Part shown: positions 8,697 through 18,200 of the stretch, piece after piece | Layout: each line of letters opens with the position of its first letter | Position numbering within the stretch: position 1 is the stretch's first letter | Assembly: GCA_028820945.1 (NCBI GenBank) | Contig: JAPPHW010000026.1 | Span: 1-24,791 of the forward strand | Direction: 5' to 3' | Length of the DNA stretch: 24,791 nt | Source: Defluviicoccus sp. | GTDB taxonomy: Bacteria; Pseudomonadota; Alphaproteobacteria; MPNO01 | The notes under the pieces: generated by a model | What the model was told of the DNA's origin: nothing | Seen by the model: only the letters and a program-made list of their open reading frames with translations | Database searches by the model: none | Made by a program: the position numbers and the translations under genes

Positions 8697-10283
8697 TCAG
8701 CCGCCCCCGGGACGCTTGTGCCTGAGGATATCCGCGAGCTGTTGGCGCGCGCGTTCGGACGTGTCGGTCATTCGTCCCTTCGGCACGTGCGTGAGCACGC
8801 CGAAGGCCTTGAGCATCGCCGCCACCGGCTCGGACGGGCCGAGCACGATCAGCGCGGTGCCGTTCGCGTGCGCCCGGTCGGCGAGTGTCGCGAGCACGTG
8901 CGCCGCGCTGTCGTCGATCGAGCCGGTGCGGGTGAAATCGAGGATCACCGCCTCGTGCTGGCGGATGTCGTCGCCCAGTATCCGCATCAGCTTGCGCGAC
9001 GAGGCGAGCGTGACCGTGCCGACGAAGGCCAGCATTCCGGCCCGCGCGGCCGGGGGCTCGCCGTCCTCCGTCACGGTGGAATCGAGCAGCGGCGTCGAGA
9101 TCACGCTGTCGGGCTCGGCCTGCTCGCGGCGCGCGGACCGAACGAGGCCGGCGACCACCATGCCGAAGGCGAGGCCGAGCAGGGGGTCGACCGACGCCGT
9201 CAGCCCCGCCGTCGCCAGCATGGCCGCCCCGTAGCCGCGCGGTATCTCCAGCAGATTGCGCAGAAACCGCCAGTCGACCGTGCGCCACGCCAGCACCAGC
9301 AGGAGCGCCGCGATTGCCGGGATTGGGATCAGCGCGGAGAAACGGCCGAGGCCGAGCACCACCGCGGCCAGCACCGCGCAGCCGACGATGCGGCAGACGA
9401 CCGTGCGCGCCCCGGCCCTCAGCGATATCTCCGTCGCGTCGTTGGCCGTGCCAGGCATCGCCCCGAACATGCCGCCCACGACGTTGCCGACACCCTGGCC
9501 GAACACCTCCCGGTTCGGCGCGTGTTGGGCGCCGGTGATCGAGTCGGCGCTCAAGGCGTGCTGGACCGCCTGGACCGACGCGATCGCCGCGATGACCAGC
9601 GCGGGCCCCACGGCTTCCAGCACGAAATCCGAGGTCGGCATGGCGAGCACCGCCGCCGGCAGGGTCTGCGGCATTGCGCCCAGCCGTTCCGCGCCGGGGA
9701 ACAGACCGATGGCCGCGAGCGTCGCCGCGACGAGCGCCACCGCGGTGCCGCGAAACGGCGTCTTCACCAAGCGCGGCCAGACGAGCAGGACCGCCAGCGC
9801 GATGCCGAAGACGGCGAGCGTGTCGAAACGCGCCTCCGCGTCGAGCAGCAACCGGAGCTGCGACTCCGCCAGGATGACGGCAATGCCGGCGAAGAAGCCG
9901 GCCAGCACGCTGTAGGGGACGTAGGTGGCGAAGCGCGCGATGCCGGTCCACGCGAACAGGATCTGGAACGCGCCCGCCATCGTCACGACCAGCGTCATCT
10001 GGGCCGGCCCGATCCCCGGCTCCCGCAGGGCCACCGCCGTCAGCACCGCGAGCGATATCGCGGCGCCCGACCACAGCGCCCGCGTCCCGCCGAACAGCGC
10101 GGCGAAAAAGGCCATGATCGTCGCGGTGTAGAAGGCGGCCGCCGGACCCATCCCCGACGCCACCCCGAGCGCCAGCGTGACCGGAATTGCCGCCAGACCC
10201 AACAGCGCCCCGGCTCGCGCATCGGCGCGGAAGTCGCGCCAGCCGTAGCGCCGCCAGGTCTCGAACAGCCGACGGAGGTTCAT
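8697..10283 (-). CDS. SulP family anion transporter with STAS domain
   Basis: A 528-residue inner-membrane protein. Residues about 20-400 form the multi-helix SulP transport core (APVTLALGVASGMGP-like helix 1 region reading IPVTLALGVASGMGP, then VPYSVLAGFFAGIAVILAES, VGGMFGAMPGTANDATEISL and GLTASVDPLLGLAFGMVVAG). Residues about 420-520 form a cytoplasmic STAS domain with VILDFTRTGSIDDSAAHVL. SulP proteins carry sulfate, bicarbonate or other anions, usually with Na+ or H+. Substrate cannot be read from sequence, but the neighbouring sulfotransferase makes sulfate attractive. The start ATG at 10281-10283 opens the cytoplasmic N-terminus RRLFETWRRYGWRDFRADAR. It is divergent from the radical SAM gene, with a 149-base shared upstream region. 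Confidence 0.88.
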   Translation of the reverse strand: MNLRRLFETWRRYGWRDFRADARAGALLGLAAIPVTLALGVASGMGPAAAFYTATIMAFFAALFGGTRALWSGAAISLAVLTAVALREPGIGPAQMTLVVTMAGAFQILFAWTGIARFATYVPYSVLAGFFAGIAVILAESQLRLLLDAEARFDTLAVFGIALAVLLVWPRLVKTPFRGTAVALVAATLAAIGLFPGAERLGAMPQTLPAAVLAMPTSDFVLEAVGPALVIAAIASVQAVQHALSADSITGAQHAPNREVFGQGVGNVVGGMFGAMPGTANDATEISLRAGARTVVCRIVGCAVLAAVVLGLGRFSALIPIPAIAALLLVLAWRTVDWRFLRNLLEIPRGYGAAMLATAGLTASVDPLLGLAFGMVVAGLVRSARREQAEPDSVISTPLLDSTVTEDGEPPAARAGMLAFVGTVTLASSRKLMRILGDDIRQHEAVILDFTRTGSIDDSAAHVLATLADRAHANGTALIVLGPSEPVAAMLKAFGVLTHVPKGRMTDTSERARQQLADILRHKRPGGG

Positions 10284-10432
10284 CGATCCGTTCCCTCGCG
10301 TCCGGTCTTGAGGGGCGGAGGGATGTCAGCCAAACGAGCTGCGAAAGTCAAACCGGCCTTTCCCTTCGGCTTCCAAGGCAATGCCTGTAGACTCATGCCG
10401 TATGTCAGGTTGGATCGTGGGAGAACCCGGTC

Positions 10433-12175
10433 GTGCCAAACGCCCTGCTGGTTTACCCGGAACACCCGCCGACCTACTGGGGCGCCGACCACGCGCTGGA
10501 GATGTCTGGGGTCAAGGCGGCGCATCCGCCTCTGGGGCTGCTGACCGTCGCCGCGATGTTTCCCGCGACCTATGACCTACGCGTGGTCGACATGAACGTA
10601 AGCGCCTTGCATGACGCCGATCTCGAGTGGGCGGATCTGGTGTTCACGTCCACGATGATCACGCAGCACGTGTCGCTGCGCGCCGTAGTCGAGCGCTGCA
10701 ACCGCGCAAGCGTTCCCGCGGTCGCCGGAGGACCTCATCCGACCACGTTTCACGAGGAAATCCGGGGCGTGGACCATTTCGTGCTGGACGAGGTCGAGGA
10801 GACCTTCGCGGAATTCCTTCGGGATCTGGAAAGCGGGACGGCCAAGAAAGTGTATCGGGAAGCGCGGAAGCCGGATGTGACCCGGACGCCGGTTCCGCGC
10901 TTCGATCTCATCGATATCAAGAACTACGCCACGATGAGCGTGCAATTCTCCCGGGGATGTCCGTTCGACTGCGAGTTTTGCGACATAATCAAGCTCTACG
11001 GCCGCGTGCCTCGTACCAAGTCGCCGGAACAGGTCGTGGAGGAGCTGGATTCGCTGTACCGCCTGGGCTGGCGAGGCCCGGTCTTTCTGGTTGACGACAA
11101 CTTCATCGGCAACAAACGGGACGCCCTGGAGCTGCTGCCCGCGATAGCCGAGTGGCAAAAGGCCAGGGGATATCCGTTCACCCTGTCCACGGAAGCGAGC
11201 GCGAACCTTGCGCTGATGGACGCAATGATGGATGCCATGATCGAGGCCGGCTTCGACTCCGTGTTCGTCGGTATCGAAACCCCCAACCCCGAGGCCCTGC
11301 TCAAGACCAAGAAGCGGCAAAACACAGACAAGACCCAGGACAACTACCTCCACCAAGCCGTCCGAACGATCCAGCGGCACGGCATGCAGGTCCAGGGCGG
11401 ATTCATCCTGGGGCTGGATAGCGATGACGAGGGCGTGTTCGATGCCCAGATCGAGTTTATCCAGGCGACCGGCATTCCCGTGGCGCCCATCTACTTGTTG
11501 ACCGCCTTGAAGGGCACGGACATGTACGAGCGCATGAAGTCGGAGGACCGGCTTCTGGAGGCGCCGCTCGGAACCAATGCCATGCCTCTCAACTTCAAGA
11601 CGGAGCTGGAATACGGCACATTGATCGAGGGATATAAGCGGGTGATTGCCACGCTCTACGACCCGACACTGGAGAATTACTTCAGCCGCTGCCTGACTTT
11701 GTTCAAGCACCTCAAGCCCGTCCAGCATCTCCGAAAGCCCAAGAGCAGGACGGAGATCGATGCAGCCTTCATGGTCGTTCGCCGGCGTCTTTCCGCCCAG
11801 CAGCTCCCCGCCTATTCGAAGTTTATCGCCAAGGTCTCCAAGGACTATCCCGGCATGCTTCTCGACGCGATCTACCTTGCGGCGATGGGGTATCACTTCG
11901 AAAAGATCACCCGTCAGCAGATCGCAATCCATGACTTTCTGGGCTTTCTGAGAAGCGAACTGGAGACGCTTCAGGAGGCGGTTTCGGGTCGCGTTTCGGA
12001 AGAGGAGATCGGGAACCGTGGTCGAACGTCTCTTGAACGGGCCGAGTCGCTATACCGGTCCATCTCCGATGAGTTCCGGTACCAGGGAGATGGGCTGGCC
12101 GATGCACTGCAATCTTTTCGTCGTACGGTGGCCGCCCGGACGGATGGCCTCGCCCAATTTGCGCCGGTTTCCTGA
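10433..12175 (+). CDS. B12-binding radical SAM protein (DUF4070-type, class B-like)
   Basis: A 580-residue enzyme. Residues about 1-130 form a cobalamin-binding Rossmann domain (HPPLGLLTVAAMFP, then WADLVFTSTMITQH and GGPHPTTF). The radical SAM core follows with the 4Fe-4S motif CPFDCEFC (Cys176, 180, 183), VFLVDDNFIGNKRDA and FVGIETPNPEALLKTKKRQN. A DUF4070-like C-terminal part follows (YLLTALKGTDMYERMK onwards). Class B members use methylcobalamin to methylate unreactive carbons, and the hopanoid methylase HpnP is a relative. I cannot assign the substrate. Start is GTG at 10433, with GGGAG 9 bases upstream. It converges with the reductase-sulfotransferase gene, leaving only 23 bases between stops, so it may belong to the same pathway, acting on the polyketide chain. 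That is inference. Confidence 0.85.
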   Translation: MPNALLVYPEHPPTYWGADHALEMSGVKAAHPPLGLLTVAAMFPATYDLRVVDMNVSALHDADLEWADLVFTSTMITQHVSLRAVVERCNRASVPAVAGGPHPTTFHEEIRGVDHFVLDEVEETFAEFLRDLESGTAKKVYREARKPDVTRTPVPRFDLIDIKNYATMSVQFSRGCPFDCEFCDIIKLYGRVPRTKSPEQVVEELDSLYRLGWRGPVFLVDDNFIGNKRDALELLPAIAEWQKARGYPFTLSTEASANLALMDAMMDAMIEAGFDSVFVGIETPNPEALLKTKKRQNTDKTQDNYLHQAVRTIQRHGMQVQGGFILGLDSDDEGVFDAQIEFIQATGIPVAPIYLLTALKGTDMYERMKSEDRLLEAPLGTNAMPLNFKTELEYGTLIEGYKRVIATLYDPTLENYFSRCLTLFKHLKPVQHLRKPKSRTEIDAAFMVVRRRLSAQQLPAYSKFIAKVSKDYPGMLLDAIYLAAMGYHFEKITRQQIAIHDFLGFLRSELETLQEAVSGRVSEEEIGNRGRTSLERAESLYRSISDEFRYQGDGLADALQSFRRTVAARTDGLAQFAPVS

Positions 12176-12198
12176 GCGTCGTCGAGTCCCCCGCACGT

Positions 12199-14694
12199 TC
12201 ATTGTAACCCGCGTGTGGCGACGAAGTCCCGGTACGGCGCGAACGCCTCGTTGACGCTCTCCGGCGTGAGACCGTAATCCTCCAGCCTGTACTCGTGCGG
12301 CGGTTCTTCACGGCGCTGCTCTTCATGGATCTTGAGCCACTCCTGCATCGCCTCGGCAGCGTCCGATTCCAGCGGCCAATTTTGACGTTCGTAAATGTCG
12401 TTCACGACGGCCATCGGGTCGTCGACCAAGTCGGTATAGCGCACGTCGACCCAGCGCTTTTCGAGCGCGGGATTGGAGGCGCGGAACCGCATGGCGTCGT
12501 TGAGCATGCCGCTCATGAACGCCAGCTGCTCGGCGCCGGTTTCGACCGGGGGCCTCGGCTCCGTGGCAAAGCCGCGAAGCCGTTCCGCCAAGCTGTTCCA
12601 GGACGCCATGACCTGCACGGGGTCGCGATGGGTCTGGATGAACACCGCATCGGGATAGACCTCGAGCAGCGCCTCCAGTTCCTTGAGGTGGAAGGGCGCC
12701 TTGAGCAGCCAGTGCCGCTGCCCTTTCGGCTCACGCTGCCGGTGCTGCCAGGTAAAGTTCTGCATGACGTAGCGGTGATGCGCGTAGACCTCGTGGGAAC
12801 CGGCCGCGGCCAGCCAGCGCGCATACGCCGGCACGTAGTGCGCGATGGTCAAGGCCCAGGTCCTGAAGGCGAGCCAAAGGAGCATGAAGTCCTCCTCCGG
12901 CTCGCTCATATCGACGCGGTGGAGCCCGGCAAGCGCGTCGATTGCCCCGGACGCGTTCAACAGTTCTTCCGCATAGACCCGGCGGGGATCCTCCGTAGTC
13001 CAGGCGACGGTGCCGTATTCGCCCGAGGACAGGACCGGCTCGGTCAACTCGTAGCGGCGCAGCGTCCAATACTGCGGATCGCGCGACAGAAGGCGATGTA
13101 GAAATGTCGTGCCGGTCCTGTTGATGCCGGCGACGAAGACGGGCCGCTCGATCGCCTGGCGTTCGATTTCGGGGTGCTGCTGGCGCTCCCACGCGAGCAT
13201 CGCGTTGTTGCGGAGAGCGCGGGTCAACCCATAGATGACGTGACTGATCGATGTCCTGCGCAGCCCGGCCTGCGGCGATTTCAGCGCTTCGATCAGTTGC
13301 TCGAGCCCCTCCAGCTTCCATGCGGGATAGGTCTCTTCGAAGGGGACGCCCATACGCCGGGCGTATGTCTCGGCCTGAGCGACCAGGCCGTCGAAATCCA
13401 GGCGGGCATGCGGGATGGAATGGGGCCATTTGTCCTCATTCCGCCTGAGCCAGTCGTATGAACGCGCGTGCCGGACCAGCAATGCCGGCCACTTGATCGG
13501 ACGCGGGCAGTCCTCCCGAATGGCACGATCGTCGATCGGCAGCGTACGGCGGGTCTTGTCCTCGCTGAACCAGTAGGGCGCGAAATGGTCGAACAGCACC
13601 CACTGCCCGTGCAGCGGAGATTCCTCGCCGACCGCCTGACACGAACGCCTGAAGGATCGATACGAGACTTCCTTCCAGTAGAATCCGAACTCCGCCACTT
13701 CCAGATCCTCATACGGCGGCGCCGGGTCGCAACAGTGATAGACGGTGAATCGCCGATCGGGGTTGAGGGAAATCGCCGTGCATAATTCGACGACCGTATC
13801 CACCGGCTCGGCCTGCCTTTGTATGGTAAAGCCTCGCGGCGCCATCTCCAGTTGAGTCGCCGCGGCGAACAGCCGGGTCGGAAAGTCGTTTGCGTGCGTA
13901 TACCCTGTGCTGGGTAACCCCATAAGCGGCAGGCGAAAGATTGCGATCGGCACGCCGGCCGCTTTCGCGAACAGCACGCCTTGCTCGGCCACCAGCTTGC
14001 TCCACGGATACCCGACCGCACCGAGGGGAAAGATCTTCTTCATGTCGGTGACGTCCGGCGACATCTGTTCGTCGATCCGGCTCTCACTGTATTCCCGCGC
14101 GAAGTTGCAAAAATACGCGGGGAAAATGCCCATGGTGGACACGTAGAACAGGTGCTTGTAGCGGGTGCGCAGGCACAACTCGAGCACGGAACGAAGACCG
14201 AGCGCGTTCACCTCGCGCAAGTCGGCATAGGGCAGGACGAGCCCCACGTTGGCGGCGAGGTGATAGACCGCGTCGATTCGCTCGCACAGATCGTTGAACT
14301 CGGATTCGCCGAGTCCGAAGCGTTCCTCGCGATTGTCGCCGATCGTCACTTTGACCCGCGGTGCGAGATCCTCCTCCCAGATTTCCGTCTCCTCCATGGC
14401 GGCACGCAGCCGCTGGAGCCCGTGCCGGACGCTGTCGGCGCGCACCAGGCAGTGCACGATCAGCCGGTCGTTCTGCCGCAGCAGCTCGCGCAGGAAGAAG
14501 CGCCCGACGAAGCCGGTGGCACCGGTCAGCAGGACTTCCCGAAACTCGCTCGGCGGAACAGGAGCGGCGGGCGTCTCCCGCGCAACCGCCGCATGAACGA
14601 CGCGCCGCAACTCGGCCACGTCCCTCTGGCACTGCGGCGGCAGTCGGCCGATGAGAGGCGGCACCGGCAGGTCGGCGGAGAGCTTTCCGGCCAT
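12199..14694 (-). CDS. thioester reductase-sulfotransferase fusion protein
   Basis: An 831-residue two-enzyme fusion. Residues about 50-400 are a thioester reductase of the NRPS/CAR type: VLLTGATGFVGRFFLRELL (NADPH Rossmann, glycines 58-64), YVSTMGIFPAY and the catalytic Y-x3-K in GYPWSKLVAEQG (Tyr229, Lys233). Residues about 515-800 are a Sulfotransfer_3-type PAPS-dependent sulfotransferase: FVAGINRTGTTFLHRLL (5'-phosphosulfate loop, 521-536), HWLLKAPFHLKELEALL, and FIQTHRDPVQVMASWNS (3'-phosphate binding, Arg690, Ser698). The reductase would release an ACP-bound chain as aldehyde or alcohol, and the sulfotransferase would sulfate a hydroxyl. CGGAG lies 9 bases before the ATG. It follows the ACP gene by 62 bases, so it is likely co-transcribed with the ACP and PKS. 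Both active sites look intact. I know of no characterised enzyme with this exact fusion. Confidence 0.88.
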   Translation of the reverse strand: MAGKLSADLPVPPLIGRLPPQCQRDVAELRRVVHAAVARETPAAPVPPSEFREVLLTGATGFVGRFFLRELLRQNDRLIVHCLVRADSVRHGLQRLRAAMEETEIWEEDLAPRVKVTIGDNREERFGLGESEFNDLCERIDAVYHLAANVGLVLPYADLREVNALGLRSVLELCLRTRYKHLFYVSTMGIFPAYFCNFAREYSESRIDEQMSPDVTDMKKIFPLGAVGYPWSKLVAEQGVLFAKAAGVPIAIFRLPLMGLPSTGYTHANDFPTRLFAAATQLEMAPRGFTIQRQAEPVDTVVELCTAISLNPDRRFTVYHCCDPAPPYEDLEVAEFGFYWKEVSYRSFRRSCQAVGEESPLHGQWVLFDHFAPYWFSEDKTRRTLPIDDRAIREDCPRPIKWPALLVRHARSYDWLRRNEDKWPHSIPHARLDFDGLVAQAETYARRMGVPFEETYPAWKLEGLEQLIEALKSPQAGLRRTSISHVIYGLTRALRNNAMLAWERQQHPEIERQAIERPVFVAGINRTGTTFLHRLLSRDPQYWTLRRYELTEPVLSSGEYGTVAWTTEDPRRVYAEELLNASGAIDALAGLHRVDMSEPEEDFMLLWLAFRTWALTIAHYVPAYARWLAAAGSHEVYAHHRYVMQNFTWQHRQREPKGQRHWLLKAPFHLKELEALLEVYPDAVFIQTHRDPVQVMASWNSLAERLRGFATEPRPPVETGAEQLAFMSGMLNDAMRFRASNPALEKRWVDVRYTDLVDDPMAVVNDIYERQNWPLESDAAEAMQEWLKIHEEQRREEPPHEYRLEDYGLTPESVNEAFAPYRDFVATRGLQ

Positions 14695-14756
14695 GAGGTC
14701 TTACTCCGTAATCCACAACGCCGGCACGTAGCTGGCTCTCGTGCCGCGAAACCGCG

Positions 14757-15203
14757 CTACCGGACGGGCGGGGCCGTCCCGGCGCTCTCCGAAGAACACG
14801 GCGCCGACGGGAAATGGTCCTCGGGCTGGCTGGCGAATGGCGAGGGCTTGCGGCGCACGCGGCGCTGCGCCGCCAGGGGGGCATCGCCGATCGGGTCGCC
14901 TTCTCGCTCGGCCTCGGCCTCGTCGTCCGTTTTCGTGCCGAACACGATGGCCTCCGCCAGCGACCGGCAAGAGGCCGTGGTCATCAGCTCCAGCGCGCTC
15001 GCCTGGAAGTTGAACTCGCTCTGTATGAACGCTCCCAGCTCGGCGACCGAGATCGAATTCAGACCGAAGCTGGAGAGGGGCTCGTCCAGCCCGCCTTCTT
15101 CGTGGCCGCAGAGCTCGGCGACCTTGGCGGCGATCTGTGCCATGACGCCATCCACCGTCAGCAGTTCGTCGGAGCCAACGTCGAACGCATCCTGATTGCT
15201 CAT
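14757..15203 (-). CDS. discrete acyl carrier protein with long charged tail
   Basis: A 148-residue protein. Residues about 10-90 are a carrier domain with the phosphopantetheine site FGLNSISVAEL (Ser50), predicted to hold the growing chain for the PKS, which has no ACP of its own. After the domain comes a tail of about 50 residues rich in Glu, Arg, Pro and Ser (from GTKTDDEAEAERE), possibly a linker or docking segment for the reductase-sulfotransferase. The ATG at 15203 (MSNQDAF) is used. An in-frame ATG at 15221 is an alternative. Neither has a clear ribosome site. The frame is the same as that of the PKS upstream, with only a TAA and nine codons between the PKS end and 15221, so the ACP may once have been the C-terminal domain of the synthase. 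Confidence 0.82.
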   Translation of the reverse strand: MSNQDAFDVGSDELLTVDGVMAQIAAKVAELCGHEEGGLDEPLSSFGLNSISVAELGAFIQSEFNFQASALELMTTASCRSLAEAIVFGTKTDDEAEAEREGDPIGDAPLAAQRRVRRKPSPFASQPEDHFPSAPCSSESAGTAPPVR

Positions 15204-15221
15204 CAGGCGTCCGGTGCGCAT

Positions 15222-15251
15222 GTAGTCGGAGGAATCGACGCCCCAAAGTTA
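15222..15251 (-). other. in-frame stop codon and nine-codon bridge between PKS and ACP
   Basis: The PKS ends with TAA at 15249-15251. Reading on in the same frame gives LWGVDSSDY, then the ACP ATG at 15221, with no further stop until 14757. The KR ends normally (HLITALFKR), and the ACP begins where a KR-ACP linker would lead. No Shine-Dalgarno sequence precedes the ACP; the bases just upstream read TCCTCC instead. This could be a split gene relying on coupling, a recent nonsense change, or stop-codon readthrough. The sequence alone does not decide. Confidence 0.6.
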
Positions 15252-18200
15252 GCGTTTGAAAAGTGCGGTGATCAGGTGGTCGCTGTCGCCCATCGTGCGG
15301 AGCGCATAGTCGAGGTTGGCAATGGCGAAGTGGCTGCTCACGGGCGGCATGCCAGCCGCCTTCATCAGGCGCAGGATACCGAGGTTGCGCGCGGCCATGC
15401 CCGCGTCGGCGACCGCCGCCAGGCTATAGGAGAGCGCCGGCAACCCCTGCTGGCGCCGGCAGGCGGCGAGGCCGTCCAGATACGCGTTGGCCGCGCTGTA
15501 ATTGATCTGGCCCGGATTGCCGAATGTCGATGACGTGGAGGACACCATGACGAAGTGATCGAGCGCGAGGCCGGCGGTGGCACGATGGAGATTGAGCGCT
15601 CCCCGCGCCTTGGGTGCGAACACCCGGGCGACGGACTCCGGCGACAGGTCCGCCAACAGGCGGTCGTCCAGGATGCCGGCGAGATGGAACACCCCCTTGA
15701 GCGGCCTCTTCACGTTGGCGACGCAGCGGCGCACGTCCGCCTCGTCCGCCACGTCGCCCGGAACGATGTCGATCTCGACTCCTTGCCCTATGTCCGCAAG
15801 TGTCGTGGACCGACGCAGCCAGGACTCGTCGCGCCGCCGTTCGGGGTCGCGGTCCATCAGGGTGAGGTGGCGGGCGCCGGCGGTCACCAGGTAGGGCAGG
15901 AGCCGCCGACCGAACCCGCCCAGGCCGCCGGTCACCAGATAGGTGCCCTCGGGGTCCAGCAGCGGGCGGCGATCGTCGATCGAAAAGTCCGGAACGGCGG
16001 ACGCCGGCGGCGCCTTCAGCACCAGCTTCCCCTGGTGCTGTCCGGAGGTCATCAGCCGCAGCGCCTTCGCGTAATCGCCGTAGGAGAACACGGTGACCGG
16101 CAAAGGCGGCACCACGCCGCGATCGAGCAGATCGAGGCAGGTCTCGGAGAGCTCGCGCGAGAGGTACGGATCGTCGACCATCAGGCGGTCGAGGTCGATG
16201 GCCGCGAAGCGCAGGTTCTTGCGAAAGACGCGGAGGCCGAGAGCGCTGTCGGCATAGATGTCGACCTTGCCGATCTCGCAGTGCCACCCCCCCGCCCGCA
16301 GGGCCTCGAGACAGAGCGAAACGTGACGGCCGGCGAGCGAATTCAGCACGACATCGACGCCTTGGCCGCCGGTCGCCTTCATCAGCCCGTCGTACCACTC
16401 CTCGCTGTGGGAATCGAACGCCGCCCGCACCCCCAAAGCGAGCAGCCCGTCGCGTTTGCTCTCGCTGCCTGCCGTTGCGTAGATCTCCGCGCCCACGTCG
16501 TTGGCGAGCGCGATGGCCGCCTGCCCGATGCCGCCCATGGCCGAGTGGATCAGGACGCGCTGCCCCCTGCGCAGCCGGGCCAGGTGGATCAGGGCGTAGT
16601 ACGCGGTGACGTAGACCGAGAGCGACGCCGCGGCCTCCTCCATGCTGAGGCCCTTGGGCTTGGGGAAGACGCGGTGCTGGCCGACCGTCGTGCGATTGGC
16701 GATGCACCCGCCGTCGACGAAGACCACCTCATCGCCGGGCTCCAGCCCGTCCACCGCCACGCCGGCGCGGCGCACCACGCCGCTCGCCTCCATGCCGACC
16801 TCGCGGCCGAGCGCGGAACGCTCGTAGGCCAATGCGGGCAGCAGCCCCAGCGTCACCATGACATCGCGGAAGTTGAGCGCCGCGGCCGCGACGTCGATCT
16901 CCACGTGGTGCGGCCCCAAATGCGGCGGGTCGTAGGTCTTCATGCGCAGCCCGCCGATCTGCCCCGCATTGTCCAGGAACAGCCGATATGGCGGATTCTC
17001 ACCGGCCGGGACGCGCGCGTACTCATCGCGGTTGCTCACGACGCGCGGCACCCACGGCCGGCCCTCGCGCACCGCCAGCTCGCGCTCGCGTATGTCGTGC
17101 CGCGCGAGCCATGCCAGCGTCTCGAGATCGGCGGCGGCGCCCAGGTCCACGAGGCGGAAATCGAGCCTGGCTTCCTCGACGATCTCCATCGACATGCTGC
17201 GCACCGCCCCCCAGAGCGCGCTCCCGCGCGCATCCTCCGCGTCCAAAACCGCCTTCCGGGTCGCCACGGTGACGCGGCACCGGCAATTGGCTCGGTCGAT
17301 CCTGTAGGGAACCAGCGACTGAATGAGGCCAACGAATTGCGAGACCGCGATCTCGCCGGTCGGATCTTCCGGATCCCAGTCGCAGAAGAAATCGATCGCT
17401 TGTACTTCCGCCGCGTCCGGATACGCCTCGGGCTCGAAGGGACCGTCCGACGAAAGGGCCTCGCAAGGGATCGGATGGACCGCCGGATCGTCGAGCAGGG
17501 CTACCCAGGCTGCCGCCCAGCTCCGAGGCTCCCCGAGCACCCAGCGCGGGCCCGGCGGCGATGGCTCGCCCGATTCATCGGTGTGGGGCGACGGCGCCTG
17601 CAGCAGAGTCGTCCGCCGGCCTCTACGCAACTCGGTCCAGCCCGCGTCGGGCTCGACGATCGCGCCGTCTTCATGCGAGACCAGTGCCAGACCTCCCGGG
17701 ACCGTCACCTCTCGCCAGAACTGCCAGTCGTCGGCTGTGAACGCGTCCCCATCGCCGTGAAGAAACACGACCTCGGCCGCGCACCGCCGCAGCAGACCCC
17801 GGTCGAGCGCGGAGGTCTGGCGCGCGGCCGGATCGAGGCAGTCGAAGCGCAGCGCCGCGTCTTGCGCATGGAAGGCATCGAAGCATGTCCGCGCGGCCTC
17901 CTCGTCGTCGGCGACGAGCCAGAACTCGCTTTGTCCCTCTTCGCGCGACAGTCGGTCGAGGCAGCGGTGGAGTACGGTCTGCTCCGGCTCTCTGGAGTCC
18001 GCGAACTCCAGGGCGTGGCAGACGCGCGCATCGCCGTCATCGGAGCGCTCGAGCGCGGCGAGCAAGACGGATGGCTCGATCTCGCCCTCGGGCAACCGAT
18101 CCGCGATCGCGCCGCCATCGGCAAGGAACTTGGGTTGCCAGACGATGCTATGCTTGCTGTGGGGTTGGTCGACCCGCCTGGGATAGGAAATGAAGGAGAT

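Noticed and set aside
8100..10544. 814-codon plus-strand open frame, and the overlapping minus-strand frame 8674-10074
   Set aside because: Both overlap the SulP gene, whose transmembrane and STAS motifs are clear. The rival translations are low-complexity Arg/Gly/Ala sequences.
10577..11932. 451-codon minus-strand open frame
   Set aside because: Antisense to the radical SAM gene, which has the CxxxCxxC motif and a full-length match.
10433..12175. Assignment of the radical SAM gene as hopanoid methylase HpnP
   Set aside because: Shared domain type only; the N-terminal segment differs from what I recall of HpnP, and no hopanoid genes are nearby.
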